Source: Agrypnia vestita
Lineage: Eukaryota > Arthropoda > Insecta > Trichoptera > Phryganeidae
Assembly (NCBI GenBank): GCA_016648135.1
Contig: JADDOH010000306.1
Coordinates: forward strand, 434,001 to 498,000
DNA: 64,000 bases
Reading direction: 5' to 3'
The notes beneath the pieces were generated by a model. That model had not been told where the DNA came from, searched no databases, and worked only from the letters and a program-made list of their open reading frames with translations. This document shows, in pieces, positions 41,095-51,560 of this stretch (within the stretch, counting starts at the first letter, position 1; each line of letters opens with the position of its first letter). The position numbers were made by a program, and so were the translations under genes.

Positions 41095-42361
41095 ATATAT
41101 TAAAAAAGATCTATTTAATAATTAAAATAATAATATATACTATAAAAATACGAAAATGAATATATATACGTACCTACACATATATCTATAAGCAATTTCA
41201 AAGTTGTAAAAAACAAACCTTGTAAAAAAATTTTAGAAATAAAATGGAACGAACAATACGTATTACAAAACAAAAACTACATGAAATGAGCACCTAACCT
41301 TACTAATAACCCAACGAAACTAGATGAAAGAACTCATGTTATGCTGTGAAACGAGTAATAATTGACAACTTGAGAACTCAACAAATCCATTTATTCAATA
41401 TTAGGGGAATCCCCGATAATAGAGTACGTAGGTGTGTTCGGATATACGGTGCATAGCGTAATTTGCGTTGCGTTCAGTTATAAATAGCTTATTTTTAATA
41501 TTCCTGATGATATTCGGTGAATACGAATATTCGATAAATATCTACTATTCGGCGAATACGAATGTTCATATTCGTAATCGTTGCAACACTATTTATTTCC
41601 ATAACTATTAGGTCATGGTTGCTTGAACATTTTCGACTCATTATCAATGAAATACACCTGTAAAGTTTTCGCTACTAGCTGTGAGAATGTGCTTCATTCA
41701 TGAATTGAATCTACTTTATTCATGGATTGTACTGTTATTGTAAACCAGCACAAAAGAGTTTAGCTAGTAATCTTAAACTATTCTTAAGTACAAAATGGTA
41801 AACGCCGATAAAAAATTAGCCCTTACTAATGAACCCCCGCGCTGAGCTATTCATCCCTTCTCCGGCCCCTCTCCTCTCTCCGATCCTCTCAACCCTTTGT
41901 GATCAGATGAATCCACTCAGACTGGGGCTCCTTCAACTTTAAAATCAATTCAACACTTTCCTGTAATTGAATTGAGCTCATCTACCTGTATAAAGCATAT
42001 CTTGCAGACGTTCTACCAATCAGGTGGCGATACAAATCTGAATCATCAATCTTTTGTCTTCGCTTTGAAGGATCGCTAACCGAACCTGATGATCTATTTT
42101 TTAGTTCAACCGATATAACAATACTTATTTCTATTTTCGCGGAATTTTATTTTTGACCAAATTATACCTCGGGGCAGACATAAAATGAGTAGATTTGATT
42201 GTCGTTAGAAGATTAGCTCGCTAATTAGAGATTAATTACGGTAGACAAGAGGGTGGAAATGTAATTAGTAAAATTTACTGCAAACTTTTGTAACATTAAC
42301 CGGTTTTTGTCACTTTTACTTCGGCGCTAAATATTATATTTTTAAGCAAATTTTTGGTCAA
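41095..42361. other. No gene; scrap of the TACAGGG MITE at 41590-41680
   Basis: TCCATAACTATTAGGTCATG and CTTGAACATTTTCGACTCA are arm words of the 27112 family. 41500-41580 has ATTCGGTGAATACGAATATTC-like short repeats. The remainder is unassigned. Confidence 0.45.
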
Positions 42362-42478
42362 CACATTTTTCCGTATATTTTTTTCTAATTGATTAAAAAT
42401 TTGCTTTAAAAAAGCACAGAACTTTGTTCTGAAATTGCAACTTCAAAATAAAAATGTGAACTTCACAATAAAAATAGA
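42362..42478 (+). mobile_element. SINE family B, 3' part
   Basis: CCGTATATTTTTTTCTAATT, GCACAGAACTTTGTTCTGAA and TTGCAACTTCAAAATAAAAA, with the final AACTTCACAATAAAAATG repeated once more. There is no tRNA-like head. 42479-42865 holds nothing recognised. Confidence 0.65.
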
Positions 42479-42867
42479 CAAATGATATTATTTTATTATA
42501 TAAAATATTGCTACTTATAAGGTGGTTATAGGAATATTTACGTGTACACATCGTAAATAGTTTTAAAAAAATAAAAAAAACTCTTTTTATTAAGAATGTA
42601 AGAAACAACAAATACAATTTACGTAAGATATTTATATTTAAATAAGGAATCTTTAAACGGAAAATAAAAATGTAAATAATAGTGCAAGAATGACACATAT
42701 ATTTACTAATTTAAACGCGATATTTTAAACATAATTAATATGGTTAAGGCAAAGCATAGAATGTTCCATAATTGAGTATTGACCTAATTTTAGTATCACG
42801 AAATTAAGCCAAACATTGATACTCCCAGTAATTTCGGTATTATCCTTAAAGTAAAAACTTACTTATT

Positions 42868-43150
42868 TACTTACTATCATGCCGTTTCCCCGTCGGGGGT
42901 AAGCAGGGAGGATAGAGCGCATCTGTCCTGATCCACAACTCTCGCCTCATCCACATTCATACATCTTCGCATGCAAGCTCCGCGGTTGTTGAGGCTTCTA
43001 ACGGAACCATCTTCCAGTATCTGGTTACTCTGATCGTGCCACGTCTTCCGCGGTCGCCCTTTCTTTCTGGCGCTGTCTACACTTGTCTTATATCTTTCTT
43101 ACCATATTTCCTCATTCATTCGCTCAAAATGCCAAAACATGGATTCCGGG
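42868..43150 (-). pseudogene. Non-LTR RT C-terminal remnant
   Basis: Its plus-strand words CGTTTCCCCGTCGGGGGTAA, CATACATCTTCGCATG, CAGTATCTGGTTACTCTGAT and CGTGCCACGTCTTCCGCGGT align with 47585-47945 and 19925-20185. On the minus strand they spell RPRKTWHDQSNQIL, then a piece like NRGACMRRCMNV. Dead copy. Confidence 0.65.
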
Positions 43151-43260
43151 ATTCGATGTCTCAGTTTAAAATTAATGTGTTATTTATAAGCTTTCCACGT
43201 AAAATATGCCGAGAACGATGTTAAAAATTTAATTTTAAAAGGTTGCGTAACATACAGCAC

Positions 43261-43876
43261 TTAAGTAGACATCGACGACGAATAAATATTTCCACAAAAA
43301 AAAAATCTTGAAATAATTTTCAAGCGATGTTTGAAGAGACCGAAACAAAATACAGTGATCCGCTTATGAAATGGGGTGAACAAAAAAAAAATACCTACTA
43401 GGGTGGTCCGTACGTCTGAGAGATGCAACTTGTTTTTTAAACCGTGAATGCATTGCACTATTACTAAACCGCTTTTGTTCAACCCTGCAATACTTTTCAT
43501 GGTTTTTGTCGATCTTGTTCAGACCAGCGCCGAGAATAGGTGGTTCGAAAGGTTTTTCTCTATTTTGGCAGCGCTGTTGTGCAGTACAGGGTGGTATGAA
43601 ATTGAATTACCGGGTGCTCTCATGCACTGCGAAGCATTCAATCTTGTTTCAGTTCGGCTCCGCCGTATTTTGTTTTGTTTCCAAGTATTCAAATGCAACC
43701 GAGGAGTCCCACTGAAAACTCAGTTAGTTAGTGCGAGAGCCGAAAAACAATGGACAATTTTACTGCATAGCTGGCATGGATATCTTCGAGGATCGGCCAT
43801 GCTAGTATGGTGCATAGGTATTCAGATGCAGCACATTAACAACTGTGGAGACGTAACAGTCAAAACAATAATGTAA
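43261..43876. other. Unidentified repeat-like segment with a 142-codon open frame
   Basis: 43350-43440 contains ACAGTGATCCGCTTATGAAA and AGGGTGGTCCGTACGTC, phrases typical of DNA-transposon ends. The frame 43448-43876 (plus) is open for 142 codons with W and C-rich composition (FSILAALLCSTGWYEIELPG) and no recognised domain. I suspect transposon interior and do not call a gene. Confidence 0.3.
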
Positions 43877-43937
43877 AATTGATCTAAAAAGAAATATTTG
43901 AGATAGAACGGTATTAACACCTCGGTATTAGTACCTC

Positions 43938-44395
43938 TTAAGAGGCACCTTTATTTTCCCATGGTCTCCATTTTATAACCCTGGATGTACATCTTGTAGA
44001 ATCTTGCTTTGCAACATGTCCTGCCCGTTGCCATTTTAGCTTCGCTACATGATCCATGATATCCAATACTCTATTTCTGCGCCTAATTTTATCGTTTCTA
44101 ATTCTATCTCGTAGGCTTAGGCCAAGTATGGATCTCTCCATGGATCGTTGTGTGTATTTGAGCTTTTCTACACTTATACGTCATCACGAGCAGTTTCAAA
44201 TGCTTTTCTTTTTAAGCTAATTGTAATCTCTTTGATGTCAAAAATATGTTTGAGTTTGCCAAATCCAGCCCAGCTTATTCCTGTTCGTCTTTGCAATTCA
44301 GCTGTTTGGTTTTCTTTGTCCATTTTTATCTTGTGTCCCAGATACATTATATACTTCAACTATTTCAATATTATAGTTATTGATTGTGATGATTT
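43938..44395 (-). pseudogene. HmRTE-like / RTE-clade RT fragment
   Basis: The minus strand reads YLGHKIKMDKENQTAELQRR, TGISWAGFGKLKHIF, then after a break MERSILGLSLRDRIRNDKIR, RRNRVLDIMDHVAKLKWQRA and GHVAKQDSTR. YLG..I..D.ENQT.E..RR......AFG.L and MER..LG.SLRDRIRN..IRR are hallmarks of a very common insect and vertebrate RTE-type element. About 45 codons between the two parts are missing or shifted. Confidence 0.8.
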
Positions 44396-44399
44396 TTAT

Positions 44400-44925
44400 T
44401 AAATTAATAGTCTTGAAATATTTTCATCTTTGATTGATTAATAAAGTGAATTATGCTTGAGATGAATACAAAAGATGATATATTACACAATGACTATCAG
44501 GCAAATAATGTCGATTTTGCAATTAATGACAGTATTTTATTAAAGCACATACAATTTAAATGCCTATTCTGTCTCTAAAATCAGAAATAAGTTTGTCTCA
44601 ATTTTGTCTCTTGCAAGGTGCAGGTTTTATTTCTACGTCTCTAAATGTAAGTATTCCTTTGCGAGAGCCACGCCACGTCTATGTTCTTTTACTTTTTTAT
44701 GTTGGAAGCCTTGTCAATCAAATACATTCAGTTTCTTCCTAACCGAACCGCAGATTTATTAATTAAATCCGTATTGAAAAACAAAAAATAAAATTGGGCA
44801 CGCGCATCCAAAGGCGTGTCATTTTTTTATGTTTAAAATTAACGTAAATGTGAAAAATATTAAGAAGTATTAAGAAAAACATGCAATCGCGATAAAGTAT
44901 TAACAAATAATATTTTGAAAATTTC
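44400..44925. other. No gene recognised
   Basis: AT-rich. The short frame 44560-44742 is open but gives no recognisable product. Confidence 0.4.
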
Positions 44926-44929
44926 CCAA

Positions 44930-45195
44930 AAATTAAAGAATACTAAAAACATTAAAATTCTTAAAATTGATTCGGATTCCGAGGATAATACATCCACTCA
45001 CAATATTAACTTCTTGGAAATCTCTGGTGAAGAGATTTAAGATTCCTACATAGTCGGAAGAAATAAGAACAAGATATGAAAAATAATAATTTGTGTGTGG
45101 TTTGTAAAGAAAACTATGAAAAAAGTTCAGTGTACTGGTTAAAATGTAAAATATGTAATTTATGGCCCCATAAGTCCTGTGGTATTAAGGGTATT
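44930..45195 (+). pseudogene. Transposase C-terminus with PHD-like cysteine/histidine block
   Basis: KIDSDSEDNTSTHNINFLEI, SGEEI, stop, then (45088-45195) NLCVVCKENYEKSSVYWLKC, KICNLWPHKSCG. The spacing C..C, then about 12 residues, W..C..CN.W.H..C, is the zinc-binding tail often found at the end of pogo/Tigger-type DDE transposases, after an acidic D/S/E stretch as here. One stop separates the acidic part from the zinc block. Family assignment is from motif memory. Confidence 0.5.
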
Positions 45196-46489
45196 TACAA
45201 TTTTTTTATATCAATTGTCACTAGATAATATTATTTTTTGTTTCATTACTTGTTTTTTCCTTCATTTTTTAATTATTTTTAACTAAGAAAACTGTCTTGC
45301 TTGTTGGTTTTTTTCTATTAAAATTAAAAAAGTTTTATCAAATAAATAATAATTACGATTTGTTCTAATAAAGTGATGAATTTGTGTTTTATTTAAATTA
45401 TCTACCTACCTGGCTCCTTTAATACTTGCAGTGGCTCTTTCAATACACACTGGTTATGAAAGAGCCAAATTTGGATGTTTTTTGAAAGTTAAAAAATATA
45501 TGATCTGAAAAGATTAAAGAAAATCGATGTTCTGAAATCTTTAGCTAAATAAACAAACTTCTTGTTGGTATAATTTTTTTTTAAAATATGAGTTAGAATG
45601 TTGAATGAATGAACTTGTTGTGTACGATACCTATTGCTATGTGACGTCAGAAAACAATTCTGTTGCGCGAAGCATAATATGTAAATAATGAAAATACGTA
45701 ACGAAACAATACCATTTTCATCAATAGGAGTCGCGTGCTGTGTATGTGTAAACAAGTTCCACAATTTGAAAGGATTTTATGCTTCTAAAACATTGAAAGC
45801 TTGAAACCGTGGAATAATGTTTGTAAAACGTTGGTGGAGTTATTTGAAAAATAATGTCATTTGGTTAGATGGAGGGAAGTTCTTCACTAAGGCAAAAATG
45901 AATAAAAATGGAATCTAAGATTTGAGAAAAAACATGCGAATCAAACTTTTATGTCATGTGTGCGGACTATAAACTCATCTGTTTTTTACAAAAAAAAATT
46001 ATTTGCAAATTTATAAAAAGAAAGTACTTACCTAATTAGAAAATTATCATTAATAAGTTAATTGCACAATATTAATACCCGATTTTGGTGCTTCACCCCA
46101 TTAGAGCTCAATAGGTCAATCGTTAATAAAATGTAGGTGAGTGTTCGGTCTATTAAGGCATATCTAAAATATGGTTTCGCATACCGAATTTATTTCTGAA
46201 TGAGGGGGTTGGGAACATGTGTGCGGATAAATATTTAAACCATATAACAAATAAAGAGTTGATACATGGCGTCTAAACGAAGGAGTCAGGAAAATCTTCT
46301 GATTTCCAATAAAAATGAAGTATTTTAGGATGTACTATTATAAGAAATTGATATTTTCCCTTTAAAAAGCCTTTAGGGAACCGAGCTACTGATAAGGAAT
46401 ATCAAATTCCGCTTTTAATTGTTACCGTTAAGAAAATACTTTCATATATATAACGACGCGAATTCTGGAGACACACAGATAAGTAATTA
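45196..46489. other. No gene; PLE-type tail scrap at 45355-45395
   Basis: TTGTTCTAATAAAGTGATGA and TTTGTGTTTTATTTAAATT resemble the PLE end at 12530-12580. 45420-45475 has a short inverted GGCTCTTTCA / TGAAAGAGCC. Otherwise AT-rich. Confidence 0.4.
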
Positions 46490-46850
46490 AAGTCTGGAGG
46501 CTGCAATTATTCGAAATGAAAATTCCCCGGAGAATACTTAGATCAGTTAAGAATAATCACTAATTATACAACCGCACATTTTTATTGCTTTCCAACAACC
46601 AAATAACCCAGCAATATTGTAGTCACGAAGGCTAAGATGGATAAGATATATTATCAGATATAAATAGTCCAGAGTCCAGGAACTCGGCTCCTGGGACGCC
46701 CAACAATAAAATGTGGAGGAACTGTACGAAATAATAAAACGAGGATTAAAATGGTTGGGGTTCCCCTGTAGGGGAATCGAAGCTCAAGACCAAAGTCCTA
46801 GAGGACGATTGTACGATCATCGATGGACTTGAAAGGACCAACTGCATTAT
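46490..46850 (+). pseudogene. Non-LTR RT C-terminal remnant, heavily decayed
   Basis: Fragments in shifting frames: FEMKIPRRILR, KARWIRYI-like, SPGTRLLGRPTIKCGG-like, RGLKWLG-like and DRRWT-like near 46820. The order matches EAFEMKI.RRILG ... RWLGHI.RM ... P.GRR..GRPR.RW in insect RTE-type polymerases. It is too broken to name. Confidence 0.5.
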
Positions 46851-47584
46851 ACGTATTTCGTTATAGGTATATCGTTTGTTATAATTCCGTTAGTTAATTA
46901 ATTTTGTCAAATTCCGTTAAATATTACAAATTTAATTAATTAGTCAAATTCCGCATTTACGAATATCTAATAACGAATTTTCCAGGATAATAAGTAAATT
47001 ATTTTACTCCCATGTTCGATAAGATGAAATTGCAGTATAATAAAATATTTTTTACGATCCCTAAATTTGGTATTAATGAGATTTGATTGTATACAAAGTG
47101 AAATATCGGTAAAAAATGTACATTTAGACTTGGTAAACTCGTTTACGTAAATTCTACTACCGAATTCAACTTCAGTCCCTTAATTTAATTAAATTTTAGA
47201 TTCTCTGAAGTAAAATCTAATCAGCCAGGGGTGTATTAGGGTAACAGCTGTACCGGCCTCCAAAGTCGATAGAGCTCCCACATCTCAATATATAAAATTA
47301 TGTAATAAAAATATGTTTTAAGTAAAGAAAGCGTGGTTATGTCGCTCTCCAGGTCTACAAATGTAATTTTTATTTAACTGGTTTAAAACAAAGTACTATT
47401 TAATTATTTATTTAGCGAGAAAAAGTTGGCTAACTGAAGGGTAAATATTGCAGGATTAATCAACAAACCCTATCTGGGCATCTGCGTGGTCCCCTCTGGG
47501 AATAGTCCAGCCATCTGCGCCCCAGCAGCAGAAACATATGAGAAGACAGCCTAAAAAAACCTCCCCACGATGCACTTGGGGAGG
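46851..47584. other. No gene recognised
   Basis: 46885-46940 has a TTAATTAATTTNGTCAAATTCCG repeat pair (two near copies about 40 bases apart, AGTTAATTAATTTTG and TTTAATTAATTAG). Otherwise unassigned. Confidence 0.4.
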
Positions 47585-47945
47585 CCTTCATCTCGTAGTG
47601 GACAGAGCTTACTTACTAACCATCACGTCGTTTCCCGTTTGGGTAGGCAGAGTGGTTAGAGCGCCACCTTCTTTTGAACTCACACAACTCTCATCTCATT
47701 CACATTCATATATCTTCGATATGAGAGCTTGACGATTGTTAAGGCTCCTAACAGGACCATTTTCCAGTATCTGGTCAAATTGGAAACACCACGTCTACCG
47801 CGGCCACCCTCTCTTTCTGACGCCGCCAACACACGCGTCATATGTCTTTCTTACCATTCCTTCCCCATTCATTCGCCCAACATGCCCAAACCACCTGAGC
47901 CACCCCTTTTTAAATCCTTTATATTAACTTCATCGCCGGTCGTAA
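47585..47945 (-). pseudogene. Non-LTR RT C-terminal remnant
   Basis: The minus strand carries GGLGMLGE, KRHMTRVLAASERGWPR-like, then FDQILENGPVRSLNNRQALI, SKIYECE and the closing GNDVMV block. ILE.G.VRSLNNR.A...IY.......V....W is shared with 19925-20185 and 42868-43150. It is the clearest member of this dead family in the window. Confidence 0.7.
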
Positions 47946-47989
47946 TAATTAAGACCGGTGGTGTAGTTCCACAATAATAAATAAGTGTA

Positions 47990-48225
47990 GAAATTCTAAT
48001 TGGAATTCTTTTCAATTAGAATTGGAAAGTTTTATCATTTTATTTGACTTGTATTAAAAATAATGATTTTTTCATTTTCGATATAAGTTACTGTCAGAAG
48101 TTAAGTCAGAAATATTGAACAAAATGGACAATTATGTAATATAAAAATGATCTATTGATATATTAGATCACGGTTGTTTGAACATTTTCGACTCATATTT
48201 AAAGCAGGCATCTACCAGTAAAGTA
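47990..48225. mobile_element. Fragment of the TACAGGG foldback MITE
   Basis: AATTCTAATTGGAATTCTTT, TTATCATTTTATTTGACTTG, TGTTTGAACATTTTCGACTC. Centre and one arm of the 27112 family, decayed. Confidence 0.6.
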
Positions 48226-48252
48226 TTGTGGATTAGCTTTGTTATACCATGT

Positions 48253-48325
48253 ACTGTGACCTCACAGGGAATCGAACCCTGATATGAGAAACCATTGCCA
48301 TGCCCACTGGACTACGAGGGTCACC
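48253..48325 (-). mobile_element. SINE family A, tRNA-like head only
   Basis: The minus strand reads GACCCTCGTAGTCCAGTGGG, CATGGCAATGGTTTCTCATA, then B-box GGGTTCGATTCCC (about 48268-48280) and TGAGGTCACAGTAC. The T-arm pairs perfectly (CAGGG/CCCTG). The body is missing. Confidence 0.65.
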
Positions 48326-48713
48326 TAACGTGGCAATATTTCATTACGGCCGGGCCTGACAGTCGGTACTTAGAAAAAACATACCTGTACATTGTTGCTG
48401 TCAGAAAATAATATGAATTGGTTGGGTAAGTAGATAAATGCCCGACAGTAATAATTATACAGGCTATCAACCGCCACAAGAATGTAATCAAATTTCTCAC
48501 GTAATTAAATTGTAATGTTCATTTACAGGTGGCCATTTATGACGATATATCTTGTTCTCGTACAATGCGCTATGCACAGATGTCGTAACCATTTACACAC
48601 TGTGCTAAGTATTTGAATTGCATGACTTGTAGGATCAGCTGCAGCGAGAGATATATGCGAAGTGCACGAAGTAGGCCAAATTAATAATACCCTTTTCTTC
48701 AATTTGTCCGGTT

Positions 48714-49080
48714 GAGGGAATGCAATCCCGATCCCGCGAGATCTCGAGGCATTTTACGAGAAAATTGCTTTGAATAATATTTGATGTATTTTATCAACAT
48801 AAAAAAGTAATAAAAACTACTACTATATCTACTACATTGACTGCTTGATGCTTGGGAAAACGCCTATAAAAATTGCAATGCATGATTAGTAATGAACATT
48901 TTATTAAAATTGCTGATATAAAAATGCAAGGCATTGTTGTTAATTGTCGTTAATCGTTAACAACAACAAAAAAAACACAAAAGTATTTGGGATCCCGATC
49001 TGTAGGGATCCAGCGGGATTAGAAATTCTAATCTCGAGGGATCCCAAAAGGGCAATCCCGACTCGGGATTGCATTCCCTA
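48714..49080. mobile_element. hAT-like MITE with perfect 8-bp TSD
   Basis: GTCCGGTT at 48706-48713 and 49081-49088. The ends are GAGGGAATGCAATCCCG and, inverted, TAGGGAATGCAATCCCG, followed inward by GATCCCGCGAGATCTCGAG and its near mirror CTCGAGGGATCC. 367 bp, AT-rich interior, no transposase. Clean ends suggest a fairly recent insertion. Confidence 0.9.
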
Positions 49081-49088
49081 GTCCGGTT

Positions 49089-49393
49089 TATTAATAAATT
49101 ACCCTTTCGTTCACATTTGAAAACACTGAAAACAAAAGTTCCGGTGAAAAATGATTATAGTAGTGAAAACGAAATTAAAAGAAGCAATGACATTCTCTGA
49201 TCAGAGAAAAACAAATTAAAGAAAAACAAATAAAAAAAAAAAGAAAAACAAAAAACAAAATAAAAATAAAATAAAAAAATTGGGAAAAAAACAGAACACT
49301 ATCATTAATATTTTTAATATTTAAAGCATTAAGTTTGTGGTCAGACATTATAATAAAATGTTAGTTATGTTAGTATGTAACCACTAAAAATTA
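49089..49393. other. Low-complexity A-rich interval
   Basis: 49195-49290 is a run of AAAAACAAAT-type words. Nothing else recognised. Confidence 0.5.
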
Positions 49394-49625
49394 AGATATA
49401 TTATATATGTCTCATAGAGACGAAATTATATTTTTTATGGAAAATTAGGCATGGAAGTCTTTGGATGTTCATAGGGCTTACGAACTATCGTACGGCTGGC
49501 TTGAGTGATCGCTTTACACAATGTAACGTTCATCGTTTCCAACCATGATAGAATGCCACGTGTATAAATTTTTTGGAAGTTGTATTTATATTTAAGTTTT
49601 ACAGCCCGTTTTATATGTATGTTGC
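49394..49625 (+). mobile_element. Relative of the 13014/35838 MITE
   Basis: ATATTATATATGTCTCATAG, GGGCTTACGAACTATCGTAC, CTTTACACAATGTAACGTTC and CCATGATAGAATGCCACG. Nearly colinear with 35838-36012. Confidence 0.65.
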
Positions 49626-49794
49626 AATCATCATTAGTGCGACCGGCATCCAAAGGTTTTCCATTCCCCTTAATTAAACACAGATGTCATTAATGAGATA
49701 TCTTTTTTTTAATTTGGAATTTTTTAGTAATATCCTTTATATGAATCATGCGATTCTTCCGAATTATTACATAATTATTAGTGGTAGAAAAATT

Positions 49795-49985
49795 ACTTTT
49801 TTGTCTACGTTTCGAGACGTAACCCGTCTCTTCGTCAGGAAAAACACTACACTAACATGTAAATATTATTGCACACCACAAAAATGTGTGCAGTGATATT
49901 TACATGCTAGTGTAGTGGCTGTCCTGAGAAAGAGACGGGTTACGTCTCGAAACCGGTAACACAAAAAAGTATTTTTTAGTGGTTA
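49795..49985. mobile_element. Inverted pair of hammerhead-like units
   Basis: Minus-strand unit: core CTGACGA (49838-49832), stem GAGACG/CGTCTC with GGTTA loop, GAAA (49813-49810), palindromic ACGT (49810-49807), A at 49806, GAC (49805-49803). Plus-strand unit from 49922: CTGAGAA (G8 lost), the same stem, GAAACCGGTAACAC. Between them TGTAAATATTATTGCACACC and GTGTGCAGTGATATTTACAT are mirrored. The flank AGTGTAGTGG and the downstream GTGGTTACATACTAA are shared with 53390 and 63790. Confidence 0.6.
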
Positions 49986-50920
49986 CATACTAACTTAAAT
50001 AACGTTTTGTCAGAACACTATCCTTTACATTTATTTCTGTTTGGGTTTGAATTAAGGTCACCGAGACAACAAAAGGCCAGGAAGATAGGAGATGTAGAGT
50101 AGGTAGAGAGGCGAAGAAAAATGTCAAAAGGAGAGCGACCATCACCGGAAGTACAGTCAATGGTAATCTAACAGCCACACTGTTACCCGCCAGTAAGTAT
50201 TGGTTACTAATAATGGAGTTCTAAAACTAACACATGTAGAGTTGGTAAAACTAACACATGTAAAGGAAGTATGTAATTGGCAATAAAGAATGAAATTAGA
50301 TTGAATATGCTGGAAATTCGGACGCTAAGGAGTGTAATGAAAAATCCTGTTTTTACATTGAAACCTAGGTTTCTATAAAAAAAATCCCATTTAAATGTTT
50401 AAAATATTATTGACAGTCGGCGTTTACTTTTTAGAGATTCGTGATGATTTTTATTGTTTCGGAGGTAACTTTTTAGAGCTCCATAATCACATATATGAAA
50501 AATGTTTAAAATATTATTTATAAATATAACTTACCATTGTAAAAATGAACCTACAGACAAACGCCTTTTTAGTCGTTTTGTGGGACTAAATATTATAAAA
50601 TGTCAAGAAATTAAATATATAAAAAAAAATAAAAAAAATGTGTGACTTTCACGATGATCTTCAAATTGATGGAATAAAATGATGTTATTAGTCTACTTGA
50701 GTTTGATTATATATAATACTACTCCAGTTTCGAGAGCGACAGACCTGTAATCGACAGGTGAAGTATTAAACAAAATTATTATTACAAAGTATCAAAGTTT
50801 ATTTTTATTCCATCCATTGTGAAGTTAAGAATATTGTACCTCCATGAGTACGGCAGACGAGGCAACTATGGGTAGGATGCTTTTACTACATTTGGATATT
50901 CAATTTTTATTAACTGTGAT
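49986..50920. other. No gene recognised
   Basis: A minus-strand frame at 49990-50178 is short and unconvincing. The sequence turns AT-rich from 50280. Confidence 0.4.
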
Positions 50921-51075
50921 AGTGGGCTCAGTGGGCAAGACACTGGATTCTCACACCAAGGCTTCTGGGTACGATTTCTAGTGAGGTCACAATAAATCTA
51001 TGTGGTTTACTCAAGCCTGGGTATTTTGTGATACGTTTCGCTTCAGTAATCGAGTCTCTTGGCTTAGTGAATCAT
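50921..51075 (+). mobile_element. SINE family A, plus strand, fairly complete
   Basis: AGTGGGCTCAGTGGGCAAGA (A-box-like), CTGGGTACGATTTCTAGTG (decayed B-box), AATCTATGTGGTTTACTCAA, GGGTATTTTGTGATACG and TTCAGTAATCGAGTCTC. Same order as the minus-strand SINE at 19549-19712. Confidence 0.65.
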
Positions 51076-51463
51076 AAAAAATAAAAATAAAACTGAGGAA
51101 TATTTTTTGCACATAAGAGATGCAATGTGACATCCAATTTGAAGGTAATAGACCTTGTCCAAGAAAAATCGTCGTCTTCGGAACATTTTCTTTACTCGTG
51201 TGTACCGTTATGTTGTAGGTAAAGGTAAAAATGGTTCCAAAAGTAAATTTCATTGGGAAAATATCCGACGGGATGAAAAATTAACCAATTACGAACAATG
51301 AGTATTTTAAAAAAGATAAATTATGGAAATTTCGCAGAGATTTTATATGGGAAACGTGTATGGAATAGGAGACTTCTATAATTTATCATAATTAATAATT
51401 ACCCCTCTGTGGACAAAATCCAGTGATTGTGTTCTCAGAACATACATAAAAAAATGGTTAGGA

Positions 51464-51464
51464 A

Positions 51465-51556
<92 letters not shown>

Positions 51557-51560
51557 TGTG
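51464..51560 (+). repeat. (GT)n microsatellite
   Basis: About 97 bases of GT with two interruptions (TTTG near 51475, TATG near 51549). 51076-51463 before it holds nothing recognised. Confidence 0.95.

Noticed and set aside
43448..43876. 142-codon plus-strand open frame as a gene
   Set aside because: No domain, W/C-rich composition, no splice or start context, and transposon-end phrases just upstream. Kept only as an unidentified segment.
48253..48325. Second tRNA-like fold with perfect T-arm
   Set aside because: Matches the family A SINE heads at 19549 and 31479, so it is not a free-standing tRNA.
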